The notes under the pieces were generated by a model. It had not been told where the DNA came from, searched no databases, and worked only from the letters and a program-made list of their open reading frames with translations. A stretch of DNA of 6,965 bases, taken from NCBI GenBank assembly GCA_021844725.1, contig JAKBSX010000150.1, positions 1-6,965 of the forward strand, read 5' to 3'. Below are positions 5,169-6,965 of the stretch, in pieces (positions within the stretch are counted from its first letter, which is position 1; each line of letters starts with the position of its first letter). Origin of the DNA: Actinomycetes bacterium (GTDB lineage Bacteria > Actinomycetota > Acidimicrobiia > Acidimicrobiales > Acidimicrobiaceae). A program made the translations under genes and the position numbers.

Positions 5169-5801
5169 TTATTCACGATTGCGTCGTCGCGATGTTCCTG
5201 AAGGTCGTCGCGGACGCTCTAATGTACGTTGTGCCGGAGGAGCAGGCTCCCCAGCCAAAGCCCGTCGAATAGCCTCAGGGCTTTGCTGAACAGGCCCCTC
5301 ATTATCAGCAAGCTGCATTAATGCAGCCGGGTTCAATCCACCAAAATTAGGTGCCGGAGTCGAATTCCCTTTAGGCCCGGTCCCGTCCCCCGCCAAGCGT
5401 GGCTGCGGCTGCGCAATTCGCACCACGTTGCCCTCTACACGACCCGACTGCCCTCCCGCAATCGCAGTCCCCGGAGGCGCTTCATTCACTTGATTAACAG
5501 AAATCGCTTGCTGCGGTCGCGGTGCCTGTTGCACCGGCATTTGCTGTACCGGAGCCTGCGCAAGCGATTCTTCTCCCAAGCCCAATAGTCGACGTAATAA
5601 TCCTACCGTCTCTTCACGCGTCATCGGACTTCCCAACGCCTGCTCCAACGACGCCTGCGGAAGCGTCATGGTTCGCACCTCCGCTCGTCGCTCCTCTTGC
5701 TGCAGAGGCTGAGCATAAATAGGCGTATTTCCAATCCCTAAGAGCTCTCGAAGTTCAGCGACCGTCCCTTCCACCGTCACCCCGTTTACTACGGCACGCA
5801 C
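5169..5801 (-). CDS. hypothetical Q/P-rich protein, 210 aa
   Basis: Start is GTG 5801, nine bases after AGGAGG, with an in-frame stop just upstream, so the start is well fixed. The N-terminus (MRAVVNGVTVEGTVAELRELLG) looks like a small ordered module. A related helical motif recurs: VAELRELLGIG near 14-24 and VGLLRRLLGLG near 66-76. Residues 81-155 are rich in Q, P, A and G and probably disordered. A third short helix (SPEAIRRALAGE, 174-185) precedes a very basic tail (RPRRPSGTSRRRNRE). It lies in the packaging operon. Scaffold-like or linker functions are possible but unproven. Function unknown. Confidence 0.78.
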   Translation of the reverse strand: MRAVVNGVTVEGTVAELRELLGIGNTPIYAQPLQQEERRAEVRTMTLPQASLEQALGSPMTREETVGLLRRLLGLGEESLAQAPVQQMPVQQAPRPQQAISVNQVNEAPPGTAIAGGQSGRVEGNVVRIAQPQPRLAGDGTGPKGNSTPAPNFGGLNPAALMQLADNEGPVQQSPEAIRRALAGEPAPPAQRTLERPRRPSGTSRRRNRE

Positions 5802-5819
5802 AAATCATAACCTCCTGTA

Positions 5820-6245
5820 TTACGTATCTAACAGCTCTTCTAAAATCAAATGGCTACGAAGTTCTTCGCCATAAGCCCCATCTGCCGCAGCTTTAATGAT
5901 CCCTCGAAGCCGCTCGACCTCTTCACATAACTCTTTAACATCCTGCCATGAAGCCGCTACAAATTCAGCGGTGCTAGGCGACATATTAAGACCTGCCGAT
6001 CGCCCTTCATAATAGGGCGAAAACCACAAGCCAATAATAGGAGAAGGGGCCTTTAACTGCGGATGATCCCAAGCCGTCCCAATCGAATATTCCGGCCCAG
6101 CCGGCATTCCCACTACTTTACCGGACAGATCTTTCTCCGCCAACTCATTATACGTCAACTCTTCTTCGTACACTTTCCACGGACCCATCGGAGCCGCTTC
6201 CCAACGATACTGAATCTCCGCCAACCGCCCGCTGCTCATGCTCAT
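5820..6245 (-). CDS. hypothetical protein, 141 aa
   Basis: Starts with ATG immediately after the TAA stop of TerL (TAAATG), with only a weak AGGGG upstream, which suggests translational coupling to the terminase gene. A second Met at codon 3 is an alternative start. Residues 14-80 are rich in aromatics and glycine (IGTAWDHPQL, PIIGLWFSPYYEGRSAG), suggesting a compact beta-rich domain. Residues 92-120 (TAEFVAASWQDVKELCEEVERLRGII) form a charged helix with coiled-coil potential, and the end is acidic-hydrophobic. No family recognised. Its conserved position next to TerL is its only functional hint. Confidence 0.78.
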   Translation of the reverse strand: MSMSSGRLAEIQYRWEAAPMGPWKVYEEELTYNELAEKDLSGKVVGMPAGPEYSIGTAWDHPQLKAPSPIIGLWFSPYYEGRSAGLNMSPSTAEFVAASWQDVKELCEEVERLRGIIKAAADGAYGEELRSHLILEELLDT

Positions 6246-6965
6246 TTAAGCCAACCCCTGTTTCGTCACACGCATCGGCAGCCCCCATAACAGGCACTCT
6301 CCACAATAGAACTCTCCATTAGCTCGCGTAATCGTGACCGATTGCCCGCAAGTCCGACACTGATAACCCGTCACTCCGCTCAATTTCACCTTGGGCGTTC
6401 CATCCACCCCCAGCTCCATCCAACTCGGCGTAGTCGTCGCTCGCCACCCGCTCGGTTTAAGATCATTGCCAAAAGACTTCCACTCTACCGGATGCGAATC
6501 ATACAGGCGTATTGCCATCTCCAACGCATCCAACAAGTCATCATGCGCTACTTTCGGGTACTGCAATAGCTGCTGTACCAAAGGGAACACATCATGTCCC
6601 CACATCACGCCCGTTTCAGGCTCCGAAACTCCTGGCTCACCCTCAGACGCTCGTCGAATAAAGACCTTCCCCTGTTCAAACCACGGCGACATTGCCGTAA
6701 TCCGCATCGGCTTATCGCCCTTCGCTCGGATGGGCTGGATCGGCAACGTGCTAATCGACATAATCTGCTGTCGTAAGGCATCCTGGTACGCTACGTTTTC
6801 AATCCCAATAACTTGGGGATGCCAACGTGCCGCTCGATCCTGCACCATGCGTACCTGTTCAGGAAAGTCTAGATGCGCCCCTTTACATTCTAACACGACA
6901 AACTGACCTTGCGGCGTAATGCCCACCGTCGCCATCGCAAATTCATCGGCCGTATCTTTCTTCCG
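6246..6965 (-). CDS. terL: terminase large subunit, C-terminal nuclease part (partial)
   Basis: TerL packages DNA into the prohead: an N-terminal ATPase (outside the window) and a C-terminal RNase H-like nuclease that cuts concatemers. The 239 residues here remain open to the window edge, so the true start lies upstream. The fragment begins in the first nuclease strand (RKKDTADEFAMATVGI, with D4 or D7 the likely first metal-binding acid). It continues with a strand ending in E56 (QVIGIENVAY), then the helix with D142-D143 and D146 (VAHDDLLDALEMAIRLY), the usual third acidic site. After the nuclease comes an extra C-terminal zinc ribbon, C203-x2-C206 and C221-x2-C224. The next gene starts at the adjoining base. 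Confidence 0.93.
   Translation of the reverse strand, partial: RKKDTADEFAMATVGITPQGQFVVLECKGAHLDFPEQVRMVQDRAARWHPQVIGIENVAYQDALRQQIMSISTLPIQPIRAKGDKPMRITAMSPWFEQGKVFIRRASEGEPGVSEPETGVMWGHDVFPLVQQLLQYPKVAHDDLLDALEMAIRLYDSHPVEWKSFGNDLKPSGWRATTTPSWMELGVDGTPKVKLSGVTGYQCRTCGQSVTITRANGEFYCGECLLWGLPMRVTKQGLA

Noticed and set aside
6391..6906. Plus-strand open frame of 171 codons opposite TerL
   Set aside because: Antisense to a confidently identified terminase nuclease domain, with no ribosome binding site or recognisable protein features.

Overview
The window is a piece of a tailed bacteriophage (or prophage) genome. Every supported gene lies on the minus strand, so the map reads from high to low coordinates. 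The phage assignment rests on the C-terminal part of a large terminase (TerL, open at the right edge) and a full-length HK97-type portal protein, separated by three compact genes. The host cannot be named. Strong AGGAGG-type ribosome binding sites, frequent GTG and TTG starts, a sigma70-like promoter and bacterial-type tRNAs with encoded CCA point to a bacterial host.

Region 1 (6965 to 3072) is the packaging and head module: TerL, a 141-aa protein, a 210-aa Q/P-rich protein, a 93-aa acidic protein and the portal. The genes are tightly spaced and each carries its own ribosome binding site.

Region 2 (3071 to 1216) is an unusual RNA-rich island placed directly after the portal gene, where a protease, scaffold or capsid gene would often be expected. 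It opens with a good promoter (TTGACC, 17 bp, TAGAAT) whose predicted start falls at the first base of a tRNA-like element. Five clear canonical tRNAs follow: Thr(CGT), Asp(GTC), Thr(TGT), Ser(CGA) and His(GTG). Between them lie a decayed tRNA-Pro-like gene and three non-canonical elements of 84-90 nt. Each of those three can fold into a closed four-way junction with tRNA-like topology, but lacks the canonical T-loop and an unpaired CCA end. Two small unknown genes (111 and 150 aa) sit inside the island.

Region 3 (1215 to 1) continues as an operon of small accessory genes: a basic 100-aa protein, a Nudix hydrolase, a 115-aa protein of unknown function and the first codons of another gene starting with TTG.

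The most interesting signal is the set of structured tRNA-sized RNAs interspersed with real tRNAs. Secondary points are a C-terminal zinc ribbon on TerL, a tRNA-His without an encoded G-1, and the location of the tRNA island within the structural gene region.
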